Shown in pieces: positions 35,616 through 44,337 of a stretch of 64,000 nucleotides of DNA. The stretch spans positions 620,001-684,000 of the forward strand of contig NZ_CP018335.1 of the NCBI RefSeq assembly GCF_001902295.1, given 5' to 3'. Below the pieces are notes generated by a model. That model saw only the letters and a list, made by a program, of their open reading frames with translations. It did no database searches and was not told where the DNA came from. The stretch's first letter is position 1; every line of letters begins with the position of its first letter. The stretch is from Clostridium kluyveri. GTDB taxonomy: Bacteria; Bacillota; Clostridia; Clostridiales; Clostridiaceae. The position numbers were made by a program, and so were the translations under genes.

Positions 35616-36599
35616 ATGATAAAAATACAAAATGGAGGAATAGAAGCTATTGTTGAGGATTGGCCGGGAAGATTAGGCTATATGGGACTTGGAATGGCAG
35701 CGGCAGGTGCTATGGATAATTTGGCACTTCAACTAGGAAATTTAATTGTGGGAAATAAAATAGGTGAAGCAGGAATAGAAGTTGCAGGAGGGTACTTTCA
35801 AGCGCAGTTTGAAGAGGATATGGTTATAGCTGTTACCGGTACGGATATGAATCCTACTATAAATGATGAAAAAATTAAGTTATGGGAATCTTTTAAAGTA
35901 AATAAAGGTGATGTATTAAAATTTTCTCACTTTGGAGAATTTGGATTCAGATGTTATATATGTGTTGCCGGAGGGGTTGACGTTCCAGAATATTTAGGAA
36001 GCAAATCTACCTGTGTTTTTGGTTCTTATGGAGGCTTTGAAGGTAGACGGCTGGTCCCTGGGGACAAAATTAAAGTTGGAAAACCACTGGGTGAACTTAG
36101 CAGCCTGGAAGGACGAAAGCTAAAATCAGAAATAATTCCAGAGTATTCAAGAACATGGGAATTAAGAGCTATTCCAGGAATGAATTCAGTGCCGGATTAT
36201 GTAACAGAAGAAGGTATGGACTATTTATTCAGTAATGAATTTAAAGTTTCCTATAGTTCGAATCGTTCTGCATATAGAATTTCAGAGATACCATCTTACT
36301 TTTTCTCAAGAGAGGATGGTGGGAAAGGTGGAAGTCATCCTTCAAATATTGTTGATCATGGATATAATATGCGGGGAGCTATAAATATATGTGGAAATAC
36401 TCCAATTATTTTAATTGCAGATGGTCCAACCCTTGGAGGATATATATGTGTTGCAAATATAATTAATGCAGATTTGTGGAAAATAGGACAGGGCACCCCA
36501 TCTAGAGATTACATAAAATTAGTTTATTGTACTAGAGATGAAGCAGTGCAAGCGAGAATAGACAGAAGTAAGATGCTTACAGAAAATTCACTATTATAA
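35616..36599 (+). CDS. pxpC: 5-oxoprolinase subunit PxpC-like (carboxyltransferase domain, AHS2)
   Basis: A 327-residue AHS2/KipA-family protein of normal length: IVEDWPGRLGYMGLGMAAAGAMD at the start, then CYICVAGGVDVPEYLGSKST and ISEIPSYFFSREDGGKGGSHPSN, all hallmarks of the family. It pairs with PxpB 26 bases upstream. In E. coli PxpABC opens 5-oxoproline with ATP; here it is embedded with biotin enzymes. Confidence 0.9.
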   Translation: MIKIQNGGIEAIVEDWPGRLGYMGLGMAAAGAMDNLALQLGNLIVGNKIGEAGIEVAGGYFQAQFEEDMVIAVTGTDMNPTINDEKIKLWESFKVNKGDVLKFSHFGEFGFRCYICVAGGVDVPEYLGSKSTCVFGSYGGFEGRRLVPGDKIKVGKPLGELSSLEGRKLKSEIIPEYSRTWELRAIPGMNSVPDYVTEEGMDYLFSNEFKVSYSSNRSAYRISEIPSYFFSREDGGKGGSHPSNIVDHGYNMRGAINICGNTPIILIADGPTLGGYICVANIINADLWKIGQGTPSRDYIKLVYCTRDEAVQARIDRSKMLTENSLL

Positions 36600-36633
36600 A
36601 ATAAAAAAATAGATGTTTTTAGGAGGAATATAT

Positions 36634-36852
36634 ATGGAAAAGAAAGTATGTGCTCATATGCCTGGACTTGTTGCCCGTGTAGTGGTTAATGAAGGAGATA
36701 AGGTTACAAAAAATCAGGAAGTTGCCGTGTTAAATTGCATGAAAGTAGAAATACCTGTACTTGCTAGTGATGATGGTGTAGTAAAAGGCATTTTGGCAAA
36801 AGAGTGGGATGAAATGGAAATAGGAACTCCTATGGTCATATTGGAGGTTTAA
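36634..36852 (+). CDS. Biotin carboxyl carrier protein
   Basis: A 72-residue biotinyl/lipoyl domain protein with little else. The biotin-accepting Lys lies in LNCMKVEIPV, where most carriers have EAMKM; the Met-Lys pair is kept and the preceding Ala is Cys. The ATG at 36634 follows AGGAGGAAT; a start at 36613 would place it before that site. It lacks the Pro/Ala linker of full-length AccB. It should carry carboxylate between the biotin carboxylase downstream and the PxpBC-type transferase upstream. Confidence 0.88.
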   Translation: MEKKVCAHMPGLVARVVVNEGDKVTKNQEVAVLNCMKVEIPVLASDDGVVKGILAKEWDEMEIGTPMVILEV

Positions 36853-36865
36853 TGGGGGGAGATTT

Positions 36866-38227
36866 ATGTTTAAGAAACTTCTTATAGCAAATAGAGGAGA
36901 AATTGTAAATAGAATAATAAATACTTGCGAAAAAATGGGTATAAAAACTGTAGTTATATATTCCGAAGCGGATAAAAATGCCACGTATATAAAGAGGGCA
37001 GATGAAGCCTATAATATTGGACCGGCTAATCCAATGAAAAGTTATCTAAATATTGATGAAATAGTTAAAGTGCTAAAAATATCAAATGCGGATGCAGTTC
37101 ATCCCGGGTATGGTTTTCTGTCGGAGAACAGTTCCTTTGCAAATGTTATTTCAGAACTTGGTGCAAGCTGGATTGGACCATCTCCTAAAATACTTGAGGA
37201 AATAGAATCCAAATGTTATTGCAGAGAAATTGCCAATGATGTGGGGGTACCTGTAGTTCCAGGTTCTGATAAGCTTGTAAGTAGCGTTGATGAAATATTA
37301 GATATAGCAAATTCTATAGGGTATCCTATTCTTTTAAAATTGGATAAGAGCGGCGGAGGAAAGGGAATAGAAATTGCTGAAAATGGCAATGACATAAAAA
37401 ATATATTTGAACGTCTTTGTCGAGTTGGAACTCTTGCCTTTGCATCTTCTGACTGCTATGTAGAAAAAGCTATAAAAAATCCAAGGCATATTGAAATACA
37501 ATTTATCATGGACCAATTTGGAAAATGTGTGTGTCTAGGTGAAAGAGAATGTTCTATTCAAAGAAGATACCAAAAAATTATTGAAGAATCTCCTTCGCCG
37601 GTTGTAACACAAGAAGATAGAGAAAGACTATATGATTATACTAAAAAATTAGCATCTAAAATGCAATACAAAGGCGCAGGTACAATGGAATTTATAAGGG
37701 ATGAAAGTGGGAAGTTCTATTTTATTGAAGTAAATGCAAGGCTTCAAGTAGAACATCCTGTAAGTGAATTTGTAACAGGTGTAGATATAGTAGAAAATCA
37801 AATTAGGATTGCCTGTGGAGAAGAAATTAGTTTTACTCAAGACGATATAAAGCTTAATGGTCATTCTATTGAATGTAGAATATATGCAGAAGATCCCGTG
37901 AAATTTATACCTTCTCCAGGAACAATTGAAGACATAAGTTTTCCAACTATTGATTCTAAGCATTTAAGAATTGAGCATGCACTTGAAAAAGGAAGCGTAG
38001 TTCCCCCTTATTATGATCCAATGCTGGCTAAGGTAATTTCATGGGGACAAAATAGAGATGAGGCTATTAGGATATTAGTACAAGCTCTAAATGATTTCAA
38101 AATTGAAGGTATTAAAACAAATATATCTATAAATTTAAATATATTAAAAAATCAGAAGTATATTTCAGGTGATTTTGATACTTCATTCATATCTAGTATG
38201 AATGCGGTTGAATCGGTGGAGGTATGA
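36866..38227 (+). CDS. Biotin carboxylase, AccC-like
   Basis: A 453-residue ATP-grasp enzyme, the normal AccC size. Motifs: KLLIANRGEIVNRII, HPGYGFLSENSSFA, the Gly-rich ATP loop KSGGGKGIEIA, FIEVNARLQVEHPVSE and ECRIYAEDP. It carboxylates biotin on the small carrier encoded 13 bases upstream, using ATP and bicarbonate. Its place between pxpC and pxpA shows that it serves this operon rather than fatty-acid synthesis, for which accB-accC usually sit with acc genes. Confidence 0.92.
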   Translation: MFKKLLIANRGEIVNRIINTCEKMGIKTVVIYSEADKNATYIKRADEAYNIGPANPMKSYLNIDEIVKVLKISNADAVHPGYGFLSENSSFANVISELGASWIGPSPKILEEIESKCYCREIANDVGVPVVPGSDKLVSSVDEILDIANSIGYPILLKLDKSGGGKGIEIAENGNDIKNIFERLCRVGTLAFASSDCYVEKAIKNPRHIEIQFIMDQFGKCVCLGERECSIQRRYQKIIEESPSPVVTQEDRERLYDYTKKLASKMQYKGAGTMEFIRDESGKFYFIEVNARLQVEHPVSEFVTGVDIVENQIRIACGEEISFTQDDIKLNGHSIECRIYAEDPVKFIPSPGTIEDISFPTIDSKHLRIEHALEKGSVVPPYYDPMLAKVISWGQNRDEAIRILVQALNDFKIEGIKTNISINLNILKNQKYISGDFDTSFISSMNAVESVEV

Positions 38228-38229
38228 TT

Positions 38230-38991
38230 ATGAAAATAGATATAAATGTTGATATGGGGGAAAGTTTTGGTAGATACACCTTGGGCAATGATGAGGAAGT
38301 TATGAAGTATATAACCTCTGCTAATATAGCTGCGGGATTTCATGCAGGAGATTCTTTAGTAATGGAAAAGACAATACAATTTGCTAAAAAATACAATGTC
38401 GCAGTTGGTGCACATGTGGGGCTTAATGACAAACAGGGCTTTGGCAGAAGAGAAATTAATTTGACTCCAGAAGAATTGAGGGCAGATGTCATCTATCAAC
38501 TTGGGGCTTTAGATGGTTTTCTAAAAGTAAATAATTTAAAGATGCAGCATATTAAGCCTCATGGGATATTGTATCGTATGGTTTCTGAATATGAGAAATA
38601 TGTAGATTGTTTTTTAGATACAGTTAAAGAGTATAATCCAGAGCTTTATGTTGTACTTCCCGAAAATACCATTGCCTTTGGAAGGGGAAAGCAAAAAGAA
38701 CTTAAAATGGTTTCAGAAATGCTGGTTGATTTAGATTATGATGATTCTGGTAATTGGGTACTTGAGAGAACTAAAAAAGCTCGCTCTCCTAAAGAAGTTG
38801 CAGAGAGGGCACTTATGGTAGCTAAAGATAAGAAAATTGAAACCGTAACTGGCAAGCTTATAAAGGCTGATGCAATCACAGTATGTGTCCACGGCGATTC
38901 TCCCAATGCTGTTGAAGTAGTGAAGGAAATTAAAGAAGTGTTGATATCAAATGGCGTAGAATTAAGTAGTATATCAAATATATATGTTTAA
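38230..38991 (+). CDS. pxpA: 5-oxoprolinase subunit PxpA (LamB/YcsF family)
   Basis: A 253-residue LamB/YcsF protein of standard length. The family signature is complete: DINVDMGESFGRY, ANIAAGFHAGDS, VGAHVGLNDKQGFGRRE, IKPHGILYR and CVHGDSPNAV. The ATG at 38230 is preferred since it lies 8 bases after GGTGGAGG, while the ATG at 38224 is too near; either way it overlaps or abuts accC. With PxpBC it should form an ATP-dependent lactamase; here biotin carboxylation may activate the substrate. Confidence 0.92.
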   Translation: MKIDINVDMGESFGRYTLGNDEEVMKYITSANIAAGFHAGDSLVMEKTIQFAKKYNVAVGAHVGLNDKQGFGRREINLTPEELRADVIYQLGALDGFLKVNNLKMQHIKPHGILYRMVSEYEKYVDCFLDTVKEYNPELYVVLPENTIAFGRGKQKELKMVSEMLVDLDYDDSGNWVLERTKKARSPKEVAERALMVAKDKKIETVTGKLIKADAITVCVHGDSPNAVEVVKEIKEVLISNGVELSSISNIYV

Positions 38992-39003
38992 AGGAGGAAG
39001 TAT

Positions 39004-39510
39004 ATGAAGCCAAAAATTCCTATAGAAATTGTAGTTGCTGTACTTGCTGCTCTTTCCTGTTTAGTTTCATTGCCTGGACTAGGATTTCCAGTATGGGCAC
39101 TGTTTATAGGATGGGCCTGGTATTTTGCTTTAGGTGCAACCCCCTCTACTATGAAGAGTATATATCCTTCAATGTTACCAGGGGCCTTGCTGGCAGTACT
39201 TTGCATATTCCTTATTAATGGCTTTGGAAAGATTATGCCATCAATGCCGGCAATGATGATAGCAGTACTTATAACTGTATTTTTACTTATGGTTTGTTTG
39301 AAAATTCCTTATACCAATTGTTCTCTGTCTGCATTTAATGCATATTCAACTACATTTGCAGTATTTTATGGAGGATTTTTCCCAAAGACGGGAGTACAGA
39401 GTTATGATATTTTGATGGCTTTAGTATGGGCATTAATTGGTAATGCATTAGGGCCTGTTTTCGGATACTTAAGTATAGTTCTTACAATACCAGTTAAAGA
39501 TAAACAATAA
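39004..39510 (+). CDS. DUF1097-type membrane protein
   Basis: A 168-residue protein with five or so hydrophobic spans (VVAVLAALSCLVSLPG, PVWALFIGWAWYFALG and others), matching the DUF1097 family as I remember it. It lies 12 bases after pxpA behind AAGGAGG and ends the operon before a terminator, so it may import the operon's substrate. Function unproven. Confidence 0.7.
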   Translation: MKPKIPIEIVVAVLAALSCLVSLPGLGFPVWALFIGWAWYFALGATPSTMKSIYPSMLPGALLAVLCIFLINGFGKIMPSMPAMMIAVLITVFLLMVCLKIPYTNCSLSAFNAYSTTFAVFYGGFFPKTGVQSYDILMALVWALIGNALGPVFGYLSIVLTIPVKDKQ

Positions 39511-39525
39511 TTATATTGATTTCTA

Positions 39526-39569
39526 ATTTAGCCCGGTGATTTATGAATAAAAACACTGGGTTAAATTTT
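39526..39569 (+). terminator. Terminator of the pxp/biotin carboxylase operon
   Basis: ATTTAGCCCGGTG pairs with CACTGGGTTAAAT (one G-T pair) over a 15-base loop, followed by TTTG. Confidence 0.7.
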
Positions 39570-39681
39570 GTATTAACTCCTTTAAACAATAAATGTAATA
39601 TATTTCTACAAAATTTTAAAAAAACAGTTTGAAGGAAAAGTAAATCTTTTGTAGAATAATCTAATAGGGAGAGTGATATAT

Positions 39682-40509
39682 ATGTCAAATCATTTAGAAG
39701 GAAAATTTAGCACATTTGATGGCATTGAGTTATTTTATACTAAAGATGTAGTGGATTGTGCCAGGGCAGTAGTTGTAATAGTGCATGGACTTTGTGAACA
39801 TTCAGGGAGATATGGGTATTTTACAGAAAAGTTAAATCAATTTAACTATACCGTTTACAGGTTTGATAATAGAGGACATGGAAAATCCGAAGGAGAAAGA
39901 GGATATGTAGAAGATTTTCAGTATTTCTTTCAGGATGCTGATAAAGTGGTAAACATGGCTCAAGAAGAAAATAAAGAAATTCCTGTTTTTATGTTCGGTC
40001 ATAGTATGGGAGGATTTATTACAGCAGGTTATGGAATGAAATATAAAAATAAATTAAAAGGCCAAATATTATCAGGAGCTGCAGTTTTAGAACCTCCAGC
40101 TTTTAAAAGCTTAAAAGAGAATGATTATTTTGAAAAAAATCCAAGGGAAAAATCTCCTAATCTTTTAGCCAAACTCATGTGTAGAGATAAAGTGGTGATT
40201 GAAGATTATAATAATGATCCTCTCGTATTAAGGGAAACTAATATAAAACTCTTGGGAGAATCATTTATAAAGGGATCTAAATGGATTGGAGAAAATGTAA
40301 AAAGTTATGAGTATCCTTGTCTTATTCTTCATGGGGAAAAGGATAGAATAGTTAGAAAAGAAGAATCTGAATGGCTTTTTAACAATATAAGTTCAAAAGA
40401 TAAGTCTATAAAAATATATCCTGAATGTTATCATGAAATATTAAGTGAAAAAGATCAAAAAGAAAATGTTATAGAAGATATACATAAATGGATTGAAAAA
40501 AGAATTTAG
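39682..40509 (+). CDS. Alpha/beta hydrolase, monoacylglycerol lipase / lysophospholipase type
   Basis: About 275 residues. The ATG at 39682 follows AGGGAGAG; a GTG at 39673 overlaps it. Signature parts: oxyanion VIVHGLCEHSGRYGYF, FDNRGHGKSEGERGY, nucleophile elbow GHSMGG, Asp in LHGEKDRIV and His in YPECYHEIL. A complete Ser-Asp-His triad, no signal peptide. It should cleave glycerol or lysophospholipid esters in the cytosol. Single gene. Confidence 0.9.
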   Translation: MSNHLEGKFSTFDGIELFYTKDVVDCARAVVVIVHGLCEHSGRYGYFTEKLNQFNYTVYRFDNRGHGKSEGERGYVEDFQYFFQDADKVVNMAQEENKEIPVFMFGHSMGGFITAGYGMKYKNKLKGQILSGAAVLEPPAFKSLKENDYFEKNPREKSPNLLAKLMCRDKVVIEDYNNDPLVLRETNIKLLGESFIKGSKWIGENVKSYEYPCLILHGEKDRIVRKEESEWLFNNISSKDKSIKIYPECYHEILSEKDQKENVIEDIHKWIEKRI

Positions 40510-40552
40510 AAAAGTTATTAAATATATTTGAAATAATAGTTTTTACAGATTA

Positions 40553-40586
40553 CAGCTTAAATGCACTTTGCATTAAGCTGAATTTT
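40553..40586 (+). terminator. Terminator after the alpha/beta hydrolase
   Basis: CAGCTTAAATGCA pairs with TGCATTAAGCTG around CTT, followed by AATTTTTAT. Confidence 0.85.
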
Positions 40587-40640
40587 TATATGGTATAATT
40601 GAAATATTGATATTTAATAGATATAGGAGGCAGGTATATT

Positions 40641-40862
40641 ATGGCAGATATAAAATATGATATAAGAGAAACTATAGGAATGATTTCAGAATCACCAAAG
40701 GGATGGAAAAAAGAATTGAACTTAATCAGTTGGAATAATAATGCTCCTAAATTTGATATTAGAGATTGGTCACCTGAACATACAAAAATGGGTAAGGGTA
40801 TTACTTTAACAAATGAGGAATTAAAAAAGCTAAAAAATATACTAAATGAAATGAAATTATAG
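40641..40862 (+). CDS. YdbC/PC4-type single-stranded DNA-binding protein
   Basis: A 73-residue protein of the PC4-like YdbC family: DIRETIGMISESPKGWKKEL, then KFDIRDWSPEHTKMGKGITL and a C-terminal helix. It binds single-stranded nucleic acid in characterised members and may tune transcription. Strong TAGGAGG start, monocistronic or co-transcribed with the carbonic anhydrase 38 bases on. Confidence 0.85.
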   Translation: MADIKYDIRETIGMISESPKGWKKELNLISWNNNAPKFDIRDWSPEHTKMGKGITLTNEELKKLKNILNEMKL

Positions 40863-40899
40863 AAGATATGAATTTATTTAAAAATTTTGGAGGAATATC

Positions 40900-41457
40900 A
40901 TGAATAAATTACAGCAAATATTGGATTATAATCGTTGTTTTGTAGAGAATAAAAAATATAATAAATATACTACCTCTAAACATCCGGATAAAAAGTTGGT
41001 GATTTTATCGTGTATGGATACTAGGTTAACAGAGCTTCTTCCAAAGGCGTTGAATTTTAAAAATGGGGATGTGAAACTTATTAAGAATGCCGGTGCTTCT
41101 GTGATGCATCCCTTTGGCAGTATAATGAGAAGCATTGTAGTTGCTGTATATGAATTTCAGGCAGATGAAGTTCTGGTAATTGGTCACCATGATTGTGGTA
41201 TGAGTAATTTAAATTCAGATAAAATTTTAGAACAGGCCGTAAAGCGGGGAATTGCCCAAGATGTGATAATAACTTTATCTGATGCTGGCATTGATATAAA
41301 AAAATGGCTGCAAGGGTTTAATTCTGTAGAAGAATCTGTAAAAGAAAGTGTGAGTTTAATAAAAAAGCATCCTTTAATTCCAGGAGATATAAAAATTCAT
41401 GGGTTAATAATGGATCCCGAAACAGGAAAATTAGAAGTTATTGTTAATGGATATTAA
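40900..41457 (+). CDS. Beta-class carbonic anhydrase
   Basis: A 185-residue protein. Zinc ligands are visible: Cys in LSCMDTRL with its Asp-Arg pair, and the His and Cys in GHHDCGM. It interconverts CO2 and bicarbonate, relevant for carboxylases such as the one encoded upstream and for CO2-fixing anaerobes. The protein is short, of the clostridial type. Confidence 0.92.
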   Translation: MNKLQQILDYNRCFVENKKYNKYTTSKHPDKKLVILSCMDTRLTELLPKALNFKNGDVKLIKNAGASVMHPFGSIMRSIVVAVYEFQADEVLVIGHHDCGMSNLNSDKILEQAVKRGIAQDVIITLSDAGIDIKKWLQGFNSVEESVKESVSLIKKHPLIPGDIKIHGLIMDPETGKLEVIVNGY

Positions 41458-41466
41458 AAAAGTGAG

Positions 41467-41493
41467 AAAATCTTTAATTAATTGGAGATTTTT
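41467..41493 (+). terminator. Weak AT-rich terminator
   Basis: AAAATCTTT pairs loosely with TGGAGATTTT, followed by T bases, just after the carbonic anhydrase gene. The rest of the 284-base gap up to 41741 shows nothing else I can name. Confidence 0.45.
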
Positions 41494-41741
41494 CATGTAA
41501 TGTATTGATAGGTTAACTGTTTAAAAATATTTTCCCAATAAATTTTTATTATACATAATTATAATAAATTTGAATATATAAATAATATCAAATAACCATC
41601 ATTAATTATAAGACTGGATTTATGGAGAATCAACTACTATAAATTAAGTATGCAGGTAGTAAGCTAGTCATAATCGTGTGATCCTTAGATTCAGGTGGAG
41701 TTTGATTATAATAAAAAATTATTGGGGGAGATGAGGGTTTT

Positions 41742-41996
41742 ATGCAGGATACCGTATTGTTAAGTAAAATATCAAGAGGGTTGGATGAATGTTGTAAAAA
41801 AGAAAGAATTTCAAAAGTAAATAGCATGTCTGTTATTGTAAATAAACGCAGTTGTATTAATTCTAATAATCTATTTGAATATCTTAAAAATTATAATGAA
41901 AATATAATAGACATTTGTACACAGATAAAAATTGAAATTGGAGATTTGCCGGATGAAACCGCTATTATTAGAAATATAGAAGGGGACTTATATTGA
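41742..41996 (+). CDS. Small protein, possibly HypA-like
   Basis: An 84-residue protein with a strong GGGGGAGATGAGG start site, so probably translated. The end IEIGDLPDETAIIRNIEGD resembles the C-terminal strand of HypA nickel chaperones, but the zinc Cys pairs of HypA are absent: it has only an isolated CC, one RSCIN and one ICTQ. I treat it as hypothetical with weak HypA likeness. Single gene followed by a terminator. Confidence 0.6.
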   Translation: MQDTVLLSKISRGLDECCKKERISKVNSMSVIVNKRSCINSNNLFEYLKNYNENIIDICTQIKIEIGDLPDETAIIRNIEGDLY

Positions 41997-42047
41997 AGAA
42001 TAGTTAAGCTTTCTTAGATTCAATCTGAATTGTTTTTTTACAGCACT

Positions 42048-42085
42048 AAAAGATTCCTGTGACTGTTATCATGGGAATCTTTTTG
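42048..42085 (+). terminator. Terminator after the small HypA-like gene
   Basis: AAAGATTCC pairs with GGAATCTTT and is followed by TTGAT. Its sequence is nearly repeated by the terminator at 44287. Confidence 0.75.
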
Positions 42086-42171
42086 ATATTAAATAAATTT
42101 ATCATGTTTGGGTTGTCAATTGATGAAGGGTATTTTATCAAACCTTGGATATGGATTAAAGTAAATGTCAT

Positions 42172-42399
42172 TTACTGATATCCATTTTTTTTGTCTATTG
42201 CTTCATCTTTAATTTCTGCTCTCATGGAATTAAGAGATTTTTTCCTTCTTTCATTCTTTTCTATTAGTGTTTTTTCCATTTTTTCATCATCTGTTTTTTC
42301 AATCATTTCTTCTGCAAGATTGATATTTTTAATATTATTACTGATATTGTTCTGAATTCTATCTACGTTATTTGTTCTGTCATCTGGCTTATTCTTCAT
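42172..42399 (-). CDS. tlp: Small acid-soluble spore protein Tlp
   Basis: A 75-residue protein matching the Tlp family along its length: DRTNNVDRIQNNISNNIKNI, then EKNERRKKSLNSMRAEIKDE and a final NGY. The ATG follows AAAGGAGAT. Tlp proteins are made in the forespore and bind in the mature spore core. It shows that the organism forms endospores. A forespore sigma-G promoter is expected upstream but I cannot place it with confidence. Confidence 0.9.
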   Translation of the reverse strand: MKNKPDDRTNNVDRIQNNISNNIKNINLAEEMIEKTDDEKMEKTLIEKNERRKKSLNSMRAEIKDEAIDKKNGYQ

Positions 42400-42746
42400 A
42401 TTTGTGTATCTCCTTTTACTTAATGTGTATTTTATATAATTACAATAGTTATTTTAATAAAGTGAATAAACTTATTTAAAATTAATTTTTTAATTTAGGT
42501 AATTTTTAAATTCTAAAGATAGTGTTACCGTAAGGTAAAATTTTTATTCAATTTCCGGTGGCAGACAATAGTATATATAAAAAGTGAAAAGCCTTAAAAT
42601 ATAAATAATTATTATAAAAATTATATTGATATTAATTAAGTATAAATGTTATAATATAAGAAATTATGACTATAATTGTTATTTAATAGTACTTATTTAC
42701 CGCTATAATTTTATTCGAAGTAAATTTATTTTTAGGAGTATTTTTG

Positions 42747-42851
42747 TTGTCAAAAATATATAAGATGATGGCATTTACAAGAAAGTACGTGAAAAACAAT
42801 TATGAAAAACTAGGTTATAGAGGGGAAGAGAAGATACTATGGAAATTGTAG
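42747..42851 (+). CDS. Possible 34-residue peptide overlapping the L,D-transpeptidase start
   Basis: A TTG start 8 bases after TAGGAG opens a short frame (MSKIYKMMAFTRKYVKNN and on to GEEKILWKL) that ends 12 bases inside the next gene. The overlap could couple translation of the two, or the frame may be chance. It is basic and not membrane-spanning. The rest of the gap 42400-42746 holds no other gene I see. Confidence 0.4.
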   Translation: MSKIYKMMAFTRKYVKNNYEKLGYRGEEKILWKL

Positions 42852-44221
42852 ATAGGCGCAATAAAATTGTCGCAAAGATGACAATTTTTATTTGCGCTTT
42901 ACTTATCGTATATTTATTTGCGTCAGTGTATTTTATAAAGCATTTATATTTTGGTTCTAAGATTAACGGTAGAAATGTATCAGGCAAAACGGTGGAAGAA
43001 ATTAAGAAACAAATGACATCAGAGCTGAATACATATATTTTGAATATAAAAGAAAGAAACGGTAAAAAAGAACAAATAAAAGCAAGTGATATTAATTTAA
43101 AGTATAAATCAGATGAACAATTTCAGGATTTTAAAGATGAACAGAATCCTTTTAAATGGGTCTTATCATTTTTAAATACAAAGAGTTCTAATATGACAGC
43201 TGAGGTTTTATACAATAAAGAACAGTTAACAAAACAGGTGGACAATCTATCTTGTTTTACGTCCAGCGATATAATTGAGCCTAAAGAGCCTAGTTTTAAA
43301 TATGTAGGTAATTCCTTTGTTATTATAGATCAAGTAAAAGGCAATAAGGTAGATAAAGATATTCTACTAAAATGTGCATCAGATGCCGTATCTAAAATGG
43401 AGCCTACAATAGATTTAGAATCTGCCAATTGTTACATAACTCCAAAGTATACTTCAAAATCTAAAAATGTTATAAAAGCTAGGGATGTGCTCAATAAATA
43501 TGTGGCTTCAAAAGTTACATATACTTTTGGAGATAGTAAAGAAATTTTAGATGGTTCAACAATTAATAAGTGGTTTATAATTGATGACAATTTTAATGTT
43601 ACACTTGATGAGGAAAAAGTAAAAGAATATGTAAAATCACTTGCTAATACTTATAATACCGTTGGTAAAACGCGAAGTTTCCATACATCATCAGGAAACA
43701 CTTTAAATGTTAGTGGTGGTACCTATGGTTGGCAAATTAATATTAATAAAGAAGTACAGGATTTAATTGAGGTAATAAAACAAGGACAAACTGTAACAAA
43801 AGAACCAGCATACAATCAAACTGCAGTTTCCCACAGCAGCAATGATATTGGAAATACATATGTAGAAATAGATATGGGAAATCAACATATGTGGTTTTAT
43901 AAAAATGGTTCACTGATAGTAGAAGGAGATGTTGTTACAGGTAATGTAAGTTTAAATACTGCAACACCTGGAGGAATTTACAAATTAGAATATAAAGAAA
44001 AAAACGCTACTTTAAAGGGGCAGGATTATAACTCTCCTGTTAGTTTCTGGATGCCATTTAATGGAGGCATTGGGATTCACGATGCAAGTTGGAGGAGTGT
44101 ATTTGGAGGGGAAATTTACAAGACAAATGGTTCTCATGGGTGTGTAAACTCACCATATGGTTTAGCACAGACAATATTTCGTAATATTGACGTAGGTACT
44201 CCTATTGTATGCTATTATTAG
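42839..44221 (+). CDS. L,D-transpeptidase (YkuD) with peptidoglycan-binding domain
   Basis: A 460-residue protein. One N-terminal membrane anchor (about residues 12-36) is followed by two copies of the PG_binding_4-type domain (INGRNVSGKTVEEIKKQM near 42 and a second up to ~320). The YkuD domain fills the last ~125 residues with the active-site block GIHDASWRSVFGG and SHGCVNSPYGLAQTI, whose Cys is the nucleophile. It forms 3-3 cross-links in the wall, outside the cell. Length and order match the family in clostridia. Confidence 0.92.
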   Translation: MEIVDRRNKIVAKMTIFICALLIVYLFASVYFIKHLYFGSKINGRNVSGKTVEEIKKQMTSELNTYILNIKERNGKKEQIKASDINLKYKSDEQFQDFKDEQNPFKWVLSFLNTKSSNMTAEVLYNKEQLTKQVDNLSCFTSSDIIEPKEPSFKYVGNSFVIIDQVKGNKVDKDILLKCASDAVSKMEPTIDLESANCYITPKYTSKSKNVIKARDVLNKYVASKVTYTFGDSKEILDGSTINKWFIIDDNFNVTLDEEKVKEYVKSLANTYNTVGKTRSFHTSSGNTLNVSGGTYGWQININKEVQDLIEVIKQGQTVTKEPAYNQTAVSHSSNDIGNTYVEIDMGNQHMWFYKNGSLIVEGDVVTGNVSLNTATPGGIYKLEYKEKNATLKGQDYNSPVSFWMPFNGGIGIHDASWRSVFGGEIYKTNGSHGCVNSPYGLAQTIFRNIDVGTPIVCYY

Positions 44222-44286
44222 AAAATTTTTTAGAATATCAAGTGATCCAGAGGTTTAGAGTGGCAGCTAATTCTAGCTTTTGGATA

Positions 44287-44323
44287 AAAAGATTCCCAGA
44301 TTTATATCATGGGAATCTTTTTT
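44287..44323. terminator. Bidirectional terminator between convergent genes
   Basis: AAAAGATTCCCA pairs with TGGGAATCTTTT over an 11-base loop with T-runs on both strands. It serves the L,D-transpeptidase gene and the minus-strand tgl operon. Confidence 0.85.
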
Positions 44324-44337
44324 GCTGTAAAGTAACT

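Noticed and set aside
22554..44258. Similar short stretches AGTGATTCAGAGGTT (22554) and AGTGATCCAGAGGTT (44243)
   Set aside because: Only two copies about 22 kb apart, no flanking element or shared context; treated as coincidence.
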